DNA from: Cryptomeria japonica
Lineage: Eukaryota; Streptophyta; Pinopsida; Cupressales; Cupressaceae
Length of the DNA: 64,000 nt
Direction: 5' to 3'
Assembly (NCBI RefSeq): GCF_030272615.1
Contig: NC_081406.1
Span: forward strand, 478,670,900-478,734,899
Position numbers and translations under genes: made by a program. Shown piece by piece: positions 11,150 to 20,707 of the stretch. Under the pieces are notes generated by a model that did not search any database, was not told the origin of the DNA, and saw nothing but the letters and a program-made list of their open reading frames with translations. The number at the start of each line of letters is the position of its first letter. Position 1 is the first letter of the stretch.

Positions 11150-11700
11150 GTTCTTTTTAATGCTTCATTGTAATGATTATCTAACTGTTATTTGGGGATG
11201 TTGCTCCAACAAACATGGTATTCATTTTAGTCCTAGACATAGCAATTGTTTGAACTTGAATGCAAAACCTATTCAACAAAAGAAATCGAGTGCCAAAGGC
11301 AAATATGGCTTGCTCTTTTTAACTTGCAAAATGAGATATGATTGTTCTTTTTATCCTTGCAAGAATTGAAAATTTTTCTTGTTCTTTTTAGAGCCGAAAA
11401 AAGAGATGTGATCCTAACTTGCAAAAATGAAGTTTTGAGTTGTTCTTTTTACCCTTGCAAGAAAGAAAGAAATCTTTCTTTCTAAGAACTAATTGAGAAT
11501 GAGGTCCTTTTTAGTTGTACCAAATGAAAATGTAGTTCTTTTTAGCTTTTTGCAAAAAGGAAAGTGAATTCTTTTTACCAACTTTGAAAGTAAGTAAAGA
11601 AAAACTAACACCTTCTTTGTTCTTGCAAAACCACTGTTAGACCTGCAAGCAACCAATTAGAAAATCAAATCTGATGGTGGCCTTCACAAGCCTAATTTTT
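11150..11700. repeat. degenerate TTCTTTTTA / CTTGCAA-rich stretch
   Basis: The words GTTCTTTTTA and CTTGCAAGAA recur about every 40-60 bp (for example near 11344, 11372, 11440, 11523). This looks like a decayed tandem repeat in the leader of W. No coding signal. Confidence 0.45.
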
Positions 11701-11734
11701 TTTATCAGTTACAATTTTTTCCTTCTCTGTGTTA

Positions 11735-11975
11735 AATGCGCTAAAATAAATACTGTATGCACTAGAACATAGTTCATATGTGCTATAGAAAATGGTATAT
11801 GTGCTAATAAAGAGTTTGTATGCGCTATATGAAAGACTAGACGTGCCAGAAGAATGTGTATATGTGCTAACAAAAAGTTTTTATGTGCTAGAAGAGGGTG
11901 TGTATGCGCTAATAGAAAGTGTGTATGAGCCAAAAGAAGGTGTATGTGCTCCATAGGAAATGTTATATGCTCTAA
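11735..11975. repeat. tandem ~21-27 bp repeat in W leader
   Basis: About ten imperfect units of the form TATGTGCTAGAAGAAGGTGTG or TATGCGCTAATAGAAAGTGTG. The unit gives a repetitive His/Leu/Ala reading on the minus strand (LLAHTH-type), which is a by-product of the repeat and not a gene. Y and the older host element carry different tandem repeats in comparable leader positions. Confidence 0.75.
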
Positions 11976-12037
11976 AATATCCTCTGTATTTTTCAGGTGT
12001 GAACCCACGATTTTTGTTTGTTAGAATGAGTGGTTTT

Positions 12038-12054
12038 CCCCACGATGGGCGCCA
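12038..12054 (-). other. primer-binding site, tRNA-Lys type (W)
   Basis: Minus strand TGGCGCCCATCGTGGGG starts 4 nt after the LTR end. It matches the complement of a plant tRNA-Lys 3' end except for about one position, by memory of the consensus TGGCGCCCAACGTGGGG. This fixes the orientation of W as minus with its interior to the left. Confidence 0.7.
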
Positions 12055-12438
12055 TAAATGTACACCTGATAAGAGGGGTCAAACAAATAATAGAAAACAC
12101 ATTCAAATGTACCAATGAAATATTTCATTAGAGATTTTAAATGAACAAACAAGTTAGTCAATCAAACTCCTAAAATTGTCTCGTTGTTCTCTATGTCCAA
12201 GGATCCTTCAAATGAAGGTATCTCTAAACTTGGATGAGTGCTTGATCTCTAGGATGACTACCCAAAGAATTAGGGATAGATGATCAAAAATCTAAATGCA
12301 AAGAAAATAAGATCTTAACATGATATTGATACGAAACTAGCTATGATATGGTGCAAGATGATGAGATTGAAATGAAGATTAAACTAACATGATAATGCTA
12401 TGATTATACTAAATTTATGATAAAGAAACTAACATGTT

Positions 12439-12947
12439 CTAATTAATTAAGAAAAACAAGGTTTAAGGACCTGAAACCTTTAACAAAAGAGAGTAACATA
12501 AGACATATAAAGTCCAGAGCTTAAGAACCGCTTACAAAATGACTGGAAAAAAGGCCAGCTAACCAAAAAGACAGCAAAGAAAACAACATCAAAGAAACAA
12601 GGAAAGCACTACAGAACTATAGTCTTCAGCACATCCTCTACCTTCTTCACCAGCTGGTCATAGGTGGCCCCAATAGCTTTGAGATCTTCCAAGTCCTTGT
12701 TGGGTTTCTTTTCTTTCTTTTTGCCTTTGGTCCGGGTTCTGGGTCCTTGAGCATCCCCTGTACCTTTAGTGTTCGGATCGATTTCTAGGATCTCCTTCTC
12801 TTCGTCCAGTTTGCTGATGAGGGTGTTAGTGTTACTAGCAGATATCTTCAAGATGCTTAAACTCTGTTCAGCAATACTCTTCAGGCACTCCTCAATTTTG
12901 TTGACTTTACTGGCAGTATCCGAGATTGTTTGTTCATTAGTGTTAGC
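12439..12947 (-). mobile_element. 509-bp insertion flanked by 16-bp direct repeats
   Basis: AAGAAACTAACATGTT occurs at 12423-12438 and 12948-12963, flanking a segment that is clearly richer in G+C than the surrounding LTR. Read on the minus strand it is the 3' end of a transcript: an open reading frame (about 12947-12609) then about 170 bp of untranslated tail ending ...CTTGTTTTTCTTAATTAATTAG. There is no poly(A). The long target-site-like duplication and 5' truncation point to target-primed reverse transcription of an RNA. Confidence 0.6.
12609..12947 (-). CDS. C-terminal fragment of an unknown coiled-coil, lysine-rich protein
   Basis: Open from the insertion boundary at 12947 to a stop at 12609, about 112 codons, with no internal stop. 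That contrasts with the decayed genes around it. The N-terminal half is helical and polar (NKIEECLKSIAEQSLSILK, then NTLISKLDEEKEILEI); the middle is basic (RTRTKGKKKEKKPNKDLEDL); the end is KKVEDVLKTIVL. There is no start codon at the truncated end; an internal Met lies 80 codons before the stop. The basic segment and flanking helices recall the C-terminus of ORF2 in element N (KKKKRTNKDLAPL), but relationship is not shown. Function unknown. Confidence 0.5.
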   Translation of the reverse strand, partial: ANTNEQTISDTASKVNKIEECLKSIAEQSLSILKISASNTNTLISKLDEEKEILEIDPNTKGTGDAQGPRTRTKGKKKEKKPNKDLEDLKAIGATYDQLVKKVEDVLKTIVL

Positions 12948-13089
12948 AAGAAACTAACATGTTATGATAATGATATTGCTATTTAAAATTCTTAAGCTCA
13001 TTAGAGAGGCAAATGCAAATTCTTGATAACCTGGATGTGTAAAACTGGGATGTAATAACTTGGGATCCTAATTATGAAGAAATGAGAGC

Positions 13090-13099
13090 TATTTATAGA
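13090..13099 (-). promoter_or_regulatory. TATA box in W LTR
   Basis: Minus strand CTATAAATAG, in the expected U3 position about 1 kb before the LTR end. Comparable TATA motifs occur in the X and Y LTRs. Confidence 0.5.
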
Positions 13100-13936
13100 A
13101 GAAATGGTCAATTGGATGGCCAAGATTGAATTGGCTTAAGAAGGGTTAGGATTAAATGATTTTCAATTCATGTGAGATTTTCAACCCAATCCCATGTTGA
13201 CAAGTGTCACCATGAGATTTCTTGAGAGGAGAGGGAAGAAACATTAAATGCTTGAGTAGACATGGTGGTAAATCCCATGTAGGAAAGGTTATTGGATAAA
13301 GCTATTATCCAAGGATAAAGACTTTTTCCAATGGAAAAACTCTTGTGCAAAGGTTAGTGTCTTGAGAAGTGAAGTCTTGTAAGAGAAATAAATGCTTTTT
13401 GAAGAGGAGGTTAACTTGTTTGAAGGGAGAAAACCCTTAATGTCTTATGTAAGAGCCTTTAATGGTTATTGAAGACTTTGGGGGTTTGAGAAGTGACTTG
13501 TTTTTGCTTAGGAATGTGACAATGTTTAGGATAGGATTTGACTTAATTAAGTGGGTTCTAGGAGGTTCTAGAAGAATGATTAGGGTGTAGGTGGGAGAAA
13601 TTAGGATTTTTAATTAAAATAAAATGATTTATTTCAACTACTGGATGCAATTTATATTTGTGGGAAAACACAAGTTGGGGGGGATTTTATAAATAAATAT
13701 TGATTTATTTATATTAGAAGATGAATTTAATTAAATATAAATTCAATTAAATGTGGAAGGGGGATTTATTCAATTAATAGAAGAAAATTTAATTAATCAA
13801 ATATTGGATTTTATTAATGGGTAAATAGCATAAAGGAGACATTAATTAAATATTAATTTAATTCATGGTTTGATAAGTGATAATTAAACAAATAAAATTC
13901 ATTTTAATTAAGTGGATAGAAATAGGTGGACCTACA

Positions 13937-15049
13937 ACTCCATTGTTGATGTAAACAGAGATATCTTATTACTTTGCCTCTTCCATCACTTAGGATACCT
14001 ATCATCCTCCTCCACCAAGTGTTCACAAATCTCCTATTCACCCATGTAGACTCACCTTCACCATAGATCGTTATCCTCTACCAAAGACTCTTATTTTGTT
14101 TTCTCTTTTGTGGGATCTTTCCCACTTTCAACTAGCCTCCCCTACCAAATAATGTTTGTAGTCTTCTCCTCTTTCATGGAATTCTATCCACTACAAACCA
14201 ACTACCTCCACCAAATCTCACTTGCAACATCCTCTAGTACTTCAATATGAAAACAAGCAACCTTTTGTCACGAATCTGCAACTATAACTGCATACACTAA
14301 CTCATTCTTTTTTTTATCTCTTGTATGAAATTCAAAAAAATCAATCACCTTGATAGTTTCAACCACTGCAACATCCTCTTCAACCTCTTATATTGTAAAA
14401 AAATCTTCATTACCATTGAGTGCAACTACAACTTCCTCGGGTACACCTTCACTTGTCGCAAACAATGCACCATCCTCGTCAATTTATCGATCGTCTTCTA
14501 TGACAACTTATTCCTTTTGAGATTTCACCTTTTCTACTACCTCAACCTACAAGATACTTTTACTTTCATCACCTTCTCAACTTTCATTCACTAACTAATG
14601 ATCCATTGTGACCATTTCATCCTCTATTTTTTCTTCATTCATGTGGGTTGCTCTCATTTCTTTTGCATTCTAACTATAACTAATCTTATTCAATGGGCTT
14701 TTCTATATCCCATATTTCTCTTCCTAATATCATTCCAAAAAAAAAATCAGCATGGGTCTCTACATGACCCACCTCGTCCTCTTCATCGAACTCATCCTTT
14801 CATCATCTGTTGAAATCTTCCACTCACATACACTTTCCTTGTGGCTTCAAGCTCCAAAATGATTAGGACTTCACACACTTGCAACAATCCTTTTGAGCTC
14901 TCCACAAACGCCTCACACTCTCAAGTATGAATTTCCTCACTATCGATGATCTCTTGACATGACTCCACTCTTCACCTATAGGTCTTGGCACAAGTTGGCT
15001 CATGTTTAGTTCTCTACGTATGCACTCAGAACCTTTGGCTCTGATACCA
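13937..15049 (-). mobile_element. remnant internal region behind a tRNA-iMet primer site
   Basis: Lies on the interior side of the PBS at 15037-15049. Pyrimidine-rich on the plus strand with many CCTCCACCAA and CACTTGCAAC-type words. No gag or pol motif is recognisable in any frame. The plus-strand reading frames at 14325-14813 are low-complexity and lack family features. Probably a decayed or non-autonomous LTR element. Confidence 0.45.
15037..15049 (-). other. primer-binding site, tRNA-iMet type
   Basis: Minus strand TGGTATCAGAGCC, the classic plant initiator-Met PBS, two bases inside a CA-ending LTR (minus ...CTGTATCA). It defines an LTR starting at 15052. Confidence 0.78.
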
Positions 15050-15051
15050 TT

Positions 15052-15506
15052 TGATACAGAAGAAAACTAACTCCGTCCTTCAATCCTCAAACTAAAAAAA
15101 AACACAATAATTGCAGAGACTTTATCCCTTCAATTATATTCTCTTTAAATCTACAAAAATGAAATTAATAAACATGGCCTCACAAAAGACTCACATACAA
15201 TGTTAAATTTTAATTTCTAACTCTTTGCTCTTAGCCACAATCCCCACTCTACAAAACTTCACCTACTATTTGTCCCTGTGATATCTCCTCTGTAGCCCAT
15301 TTCTTAGCCGAAACCCCCAGCTATATAGCTAGCTCTCCACCATTGATGTCCCTTGTCTATATTATACGAATTAAATAATTATGCCATCAATTTTGTCTTT
15401 GCCTCATCACATTTTGTTCTTTACCAATTGTTTATTGCTCAATGCCTTCTTGCCTCCTCTTGCATATACTCATTTATGATTTTATATGAAATTGAATTTT
15501 TTTTAT
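15052..15506 (-). repeat. LTR fragment belonging to the iMet-primed remnant
   Basis: Begins (plus strand) TGATACAGAAG next to the PBS and runs to 15506, where the X1 LTR starts. The outer end is therefore lost or displaced. No coding content. Confidence 0.55.
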
Positions 15507-16530
15507 TGTAGACACCTAAAAATGTCTCATTGATCATGTACTAATTATTCCTCTAATTGATTAAATAATTCTTAAAGTATTTAATTAAGTTAATTAATCT
15601 TATCTTCTAAATTCATATTTCATCATCATCTTACTAATTATTCTATTTTCAATTCTATCAACGTTTAATCATTTAAACCATTTTCAAATTTTAATTAAAT
15701 ATTTATTATTTAATTAATTATGATTTTAATCTTTCAATTTAAATAATATTTACTGTTTAAATAAATTCATTTTCATTTTCTATCTTTATTCAATTAATCA
15801 TTCAACCTTTTTTGAAATATTAATTAAATATTATTTATTTATTTAATTGTAATTTTAATCCTTTAATTTCAATAATCTTTATTATTTAATTTAATTCAAT
15901 TTCTAAATAGTTAAATAGTTTCTTTAAATTATTTAATTAACTAATTAATTCTTCTAATTCCATTTCCAATTCCCCAAATTGTAATTTCATTTAATTCCAT
16001 ATTTTTGCCAATTTCATTTAATTTCATTATTTCTTCTAATTTCATTTAATTTCATTAATTCTTCTAATTCAAATTCAAATTGAAATTCATATTCTTCAAA
16101 TTTCAAATACATGTGCATGATTTTAAAAATGAAATTGAAAATCAAAGTCAAGTTCTAAATATATTCAAATAACAAATTGAATTTAAAATAAATTCAATAT
16201 TTGAATTAAATCTCATGCAAAGATTAAATTGAAAATCAAAGTCAAAGTGCAAGCACATGCTAAATTAATTATTTCAATTAATTAATTAAATCAATTATAT
16301 TTTCAATCTCTATTTCTATCTTCCAATTTCCTTTTTTCCAAAAAGCATTCAATGAGTCATCTCAGTTAACTATTCCATCTATTTTAATTGACCATTTCAA
16401 TTAATTGATTAATTGCATCATTTCTTTAATTTCCTCCAATCATTCATTTTTTATTTTCTAGTTAGCTTTTTTCTAAATAAAGCTTTTTTTGTCATCAATC
16501 AGTTATCCTCCAAGCTTTCTTTTTCTCAAT
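15507..16530 (+). repeat. X-family LTR copy X1 (plus orientation, 3'-truncated)
   Basis: Starts TGTAGACACCTAAAAATGTC and follows X4 (45214-46646) for about 1.0 kb of very AT-rich sequence. It then breaks off near 16530 and passes into the Z1 repeat. No PPT lies before it, unlike X3 and X4. Confidence 0.8.
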
Positions 16531-16985
16531 CATTCTAGTTAAATTTTGAATTTTGGGCACAAATCAGAGAATTTTTCTAAAATTCTTACATTTCTAGAAA
16601 TCTTTTGAAATTTCAAGGGGGTGTCTTCTTTACACTTTTTATTTTGATGTCAAATAATTAACGTAAAGCTAGATTTTAAAAAATTCATGTTTTTCCATAA
16701 ATCTGCTCTCTAGAGTGCAAATTAATGTCTGTCTAAAATTTTTACATTTTTGAAAAGTTCTCATAAATTTATCAAGGGTGTCTTCTTTGTAATTTTATTT
16801 TGGGGTTCAAATAATGAAAAAAAAAAAGTAAAAAAAATTCAAAAACAGTTCATTTCATTTTTTATCGCCATAATATCTATTTCATAATATTTTAAGTTGC
16901 TTGTATGTACATTCAATATGCTAATCTCATATCCTTGTGTTTTATAAATTTATTATACACTTTAATTAATAATGCATTCATCCTA
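16531..16985 (+). repeat. dispersed repeat Z, copy 1
   Basis: ATTTTGAATTTTGGGCACAAATCAG ... GCATTCATCC matches 40655-41095 in the same orientation with few differences. Not coding. It is followed by a (TA)n tract at about 16984-17003. In both places it precedes a minus-oriented X LTR, so Z+X may be an older composite unit. Confidence 0.75.
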
Positions 16986-17001
16986 TATATATATATATAT
17001 A

Positions 17002-18400
17002 TAAAATCCTCCAATCAACTGGAAACAAAGGGAAATCACGAATCCCGATCTAATCAAAGAATTCTAAACAAAACCAATGAAATGATACAATCAAGCAAAT
17101 AGGAATGTAAAATATTCAATAAAATCTCCCTATTCCATGACTCAATTTAGCTTCCATTGTTCTTCTCCTCTTTGTGGTATGATGGCTCTCAGATATCGCG
17201 CAACCTACAAATGACATAAAGATTCAAAGTTCGTGATTGTTGAAAATGGAGATTGAATGCTCAATTTATAGATTATTGGAGAGGATTGAATGAGAGGTGG
17301 AATAGAATGATCAAGAGGTGGAACTCAGGTGAGCTCACATGCTGATTGATAGTTGAGTTATTGATTTGGAGGTGGAACTGAATAGATTGAATAGAAGAAT
17401 GAGCTAACTAGTGGAGAAAAAAGTTGATTGAAACATGAAAATAAATGATTAGAGGATAATTGATTGATGACAAAGAAATCTTTATTTAGAAAAAGCTAAC
17501 TGGAAGATAGAAAAAGAATGATTGGAGAGAATTAAAGAAAAGATGTAATTAATCAATTAATTGAAATGATTAATTAAAATAGATTGAATAGTTAACTGAT
17601 TGAAAACATTTTAGAAGAAAACAAAGTGGAAGATAGAAATAGGAATTGAAAAGATAATGAATTGAATTAATTAATTTAGCATCTCCTTGCACTTTGACTT
17701 TGATTTTCAATTTAATCTTTGCATGAGATTTAATTCAACTATTGAATTTATTTTAAATTTAATTTGTTATTTGACTATATTTAGAACTTGACTTTGAAAT
17801 TCAATTTGATTTTTGAAATCATGCACATGTATTTGAAATTAGAAGAATTTGGAAGAATACAAATTTGAATTTGAATTTGGAGAATTAATGAAATTCAAAG
17901 AATTAATGAAATTAGATGAAATTAGAATTTGGAGATTTGGAATTGGAATTTGAGGAAATAATTAGTTAATTAAATAATTTAAAGAAACTATTTAATTATT
18001 TAGAAATTGAATTTAATTAAATAAAAAGATTATTTAAATTAAAATTTAAAATCATAATTAATTAAACAAAAAATATTTAATTAATATTTAGAAAAAGGTT
18101 AAATGATTAATTGATTAGGATATAGAAATTGAAAATGAATTTGTTTAAATAATAAAAATGATTTCAATTGAGGGATTAATAATCATAATTAATTAATATA
18201 AAAATATTTAATTAACATTAGAAAATGGTTTGAATGATTAAATGATGATAGAATTGAAAGTGGAATAATTAATAAGATGATGAGGAAATATGAATTTAAA
18301 AGAATAAGATTCATTAATTTAACTAAATAATTAAATAATTATTTAATCAATTAGAGGAATAATTAGTACATGATGAATGAGACATTTTTAGGTGTCTACA
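17002..18400 (-). repeat. X-family LTR copy X2
   Basis: Minus-oriented X LTR ending (plus strand) GACATTTTTAGGTGTCTACA at 18400. Its left end is missing about ten bases compared with X3 and abuts the (TA)n tract. It is inverted with respect to X1 and direct with respect to X3. A minus-strand TATA motif lies near 17260. Confidence 0.82.
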
Positions 18401-18407
18401 TTTAAAA

Positions 18408-19844
18408 TGTCGTATGTAAAATTCTTCATTAACTCAACTAGAAACAAGGCGAAATCACAAATCCTGATCTAATCAAGGAATTCTAAACAAAACCAATGAA
18501 ATGATACAATCAAGAAAATAGGAATGCAAAATATTCAATAAAATCTCCCTATTCCATGACTGCATGTAGCTTCCATTGTTCTTCTCCTCTTTGTGGTATG
18601 ATGACTCTCAGATATTGCGCAACCTACAAATGACATAAAGATTCAAAGTTCGTGATTGTTGAAAATGGAGATTAAATGCTCAATTTATAGATTATTGGAG
18701 AGGATTGAATGAGAGGTGGAAAAAATGATCAAGAGGTGGAACTTAGGTGAGCTAACATGCTGATTGATAGTTGAACTAGTGATTTGGAGGTGGAACTGAA
18801 TAGATTGAATAGATAAATGAGTTACCTGATTGAGAAAAAGCTGATTGAAAGATGAAAAAGAATTATTGGAGGATAATTGATTGATGACAAAGAAATCTTT
18901 ATTTAGAAAAAGCTAACTAGAAGATAGAAAAAGAATGATTGGAGAGAATTAAAAAAAGATGTAATTAATCAGTTAATTGAAATGAGTAATTAAAATAGAT
19001 TGAATAGTTAACTGATTGAAAGCTTCTTAGAAAAAAGCAAAGTGGAAGATAGAAATAGGAATTGAAAAGATAATGAATTTAATTAATTAATTAATTTAAT
19101 TAATTAACTTAGCATGTGCTTGCACTTTGACTTTGATTTTCAATTAAATCTTTGCATGAGATTTAATTCAAATATTGAATTTATTTTTAATTCAATTTGT
19201 TATTTGAATATATTTAGAACTTGACTTTGAAATTCAATTTGATTTTTGAAATCATGCACATGTATTTGAAATTAGAATAAATTGGAAGAATGTGAATTTG
19301 AATTTGAATTTGGAGAATTAATGAAATTAAAGGAATTAATGAAATTAAATGAAATTAGATGAAATTAGAATTTGGCATTTTGGAATTGGAATTTGAGGAA
19401 ATAATTAGTTAATTAAATAATTTAAAGAAACTATTTAATTATTTAGAAATTGAATTTAATTAAATAATAAAGATTATTTAAATTAAAGATTAAAATTATA
19501 ATTAATTAAATAATAAATATTTAATTAATATTTAGAAAAAGTTTAAATGATTAATTGATTAGGATATCGAAATTGAAAATGAATTAATTTAAATAATAAA
19601 GATTATTTAAATTGAGGGATTAATAATCATAATTAATTAAATTAAAAATATTTAATTAACATTAGAAAATGGTTTGAATGATTAATGATGATAGAATTGA
19701 AATTGGAATAATTAATAAGATGATGAGGAAAAATGAATTTAGAAGAATAAGATTAATTAATTTAATTAAATAATTAAAGAAATTATTTAATCAATTAGAT
19801 GAATAATTAGTACATGATCAATGAGACATTTTTAGATGTCTAGA
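18408..19844 (-). repeat. X-family LTR copy X3, 3' LTR of a minus-strand element
   Basis: 1437 bp, TGTCGTATGTAAAATTC ... GATGTCTAGA in plus sense. The outer dinucleotide CA has become GA. A polypurine tract follows directly (19845-19858), so this is the 3' LTR of a minus-strand element whose interior extends to the right. It is separated from X2 by only TTTAAAA (18401-18407). TATA motif on the minus strand at 18681-18690 (CTATAAATTG reading). Confidence 0.82.
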
Positions 19845-19858
19845 TTTTCCCCTCTTTG
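19845..19858 (-). other. polypurine tract of the X3 element
   Basis: Minus strand TCAAAGAGGGGAAAA immediately upstream of the LTR. The same tract precedes X4 (plus strand, 45200-45213) and, as AAAGAGGGGCAAAA, the Y 3' LTR. Confidence 0.75.
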
Positions 19859-20120
19859 AGACAATGTCGAAATGATGTTGTTTCAAAGAAAACGAAAAAA
19901 ATTCTACCCCAGTATGCCCTGATGATGCTTAGGGTGTAAATATGCCCCCTTGGAAAAAGTGGTTGAAAAAATTGGTAAGTGAGACCATATTTTTTATATC
20001 ATTATAGTGAGCAATTGTGTGAAGTTTCATGCGATTTCAAGATCCTTTGAGTGGCCTACAAGTTCGTTGTAGTTCATGGGGTCCATGACCGTTGGAGTGA
20101 GAAAATCCTTAATTTTGAGC

Positions 20121-20128
20121 TATAAATA
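20121..20128 (+). promoter_or_regulatory. TATA box upstream of the PMD gene
   Basis: TATAAATA on the plus strand, about 180 bp before the candidate start codon at 20300. It is antisense to the retroelement that contains it and is a plausible independent promoter. Confidence 0.5.
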
Positions 20129-20302
20129 GTGATTTTACCCTTTCATTTGCTCATTTGCATTGTGTCAAGTTCTTGGAAATCATTGTGAGTCTTTTGCTTC
20201 TCTACGAGTATTTGATCATCATAGCTGGTAGCAGGGCATGACTGCACCTATCAAAGTGAGTACGTTCCTATCAAAGTGAGACCTTCGGGGATTGGCGGCA
20301 TG

Positions 20303-20707
20303 GTATGTATCCAAATTTTTGTTCTATTTTTTGCCTATTTTTGTCAATCTTTTCATAAATTTTGTAGAGGTCTAGGTTTTTAATCGTCACGCAATCGCTT
20401 GTCGATTTTTACACAAACGTCTTAATTGTACAGCAAAAACTTTAACTGTTACGCATTAGTGTAAGTGTTACACATAAGAAACTAGTGTCACACATGTGTC
20501 TATATGTTTACACATTAGTTCATTACTTCACGCATTAGTGATAACTGTTACACAAAAGGTCTAAATGTACCGCAAAAGCGTTTAATGCAACACATAAGTT
20601 TATTATGTATTACACATTCATTGTAAAATGGTGTTTAATATCATGCGTTTGATAATTTTTTATTGTGTCATCTGATATCTGACATTTTCAATATGCTTAA
20701 TGTGCAG
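20303..20707 (+). other. probable intron of the PMD gene
   Basis: Starts G^GTATGT after ATG at 20300 and ends TTAATGTGCAG at 20707, with exon 2 beginning on a codon boundary. The upstream half is T-rich and the rest is filled with a ~20-bp tandem repeat. Splicing is inferred from signals only. Confidence 0.4.
20389..20625 (+). repeat. ~20-bp degenerate tandem repeat in the PMD intron
   Basis: About 12 units with consensus near ACACATTAGTnnnnnCTGTT (for example ACGCATTAGTGTAAGTGTT and ACGCATTAGTGATAACTGTT). Units vary by 1-2 nt in length. Confidence 0.7.

Larger units (their letters stand above)
10601..13936 (-). mobile_element. Tat-like gypsy element W: 5' LTR and leader only
   Basis: A minus-strand LTR (12059-13936) is followed by a lysine-tRNA-type primer site and about 1.45 kb of leader. 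The block at 10601-11046 (AGTGGGTTGGTAAAC ... GGAGGGCATGCCTGCTA) is homologous in order and spacing to the leader of the complete element Y (about 34420-34985). No gag follows, because a copia LTR occupies the sequence below 10447. Confidence 0.68.
12059..13936 (-). repeat. W 5' LTR
   Basis: Bounded TG...CA (plus strand TGTACACCTGATAAGAGGGG ... GGACCTACA). On the minus strand it starts TGTAGGTCCACC and ends CAGGTGTACA next to the PBS. Without the internal 509-bp insertion and its 16-bp duplication it would be about 1.35 kb, close to the X and Y LTRs. The AT-rich U3 end (13600-13930) resembles theirs. Confidence 0.7.

Noticed and set aside
11709-12008. His/Leu/Ala repeat protein on the minus strand
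   Set aside because: Each LLAHTH-like unit is one copy of the DNA tandem repeat in a leader; no start context or family support.
14325-14813. Two plus-strand reading frames
   Set aside because: Low-complexity pyrimidine-rich translation (Phe/Ile/Leu-rich) with no domain, on the non-coding side of an LTR remnant.
15037-15049. tRNA-Met gene fragment
   Set aside because: Only the 13 bases complementary to the tRNA 3' end are present, next to an LTR end, so it is a primer-binding site.
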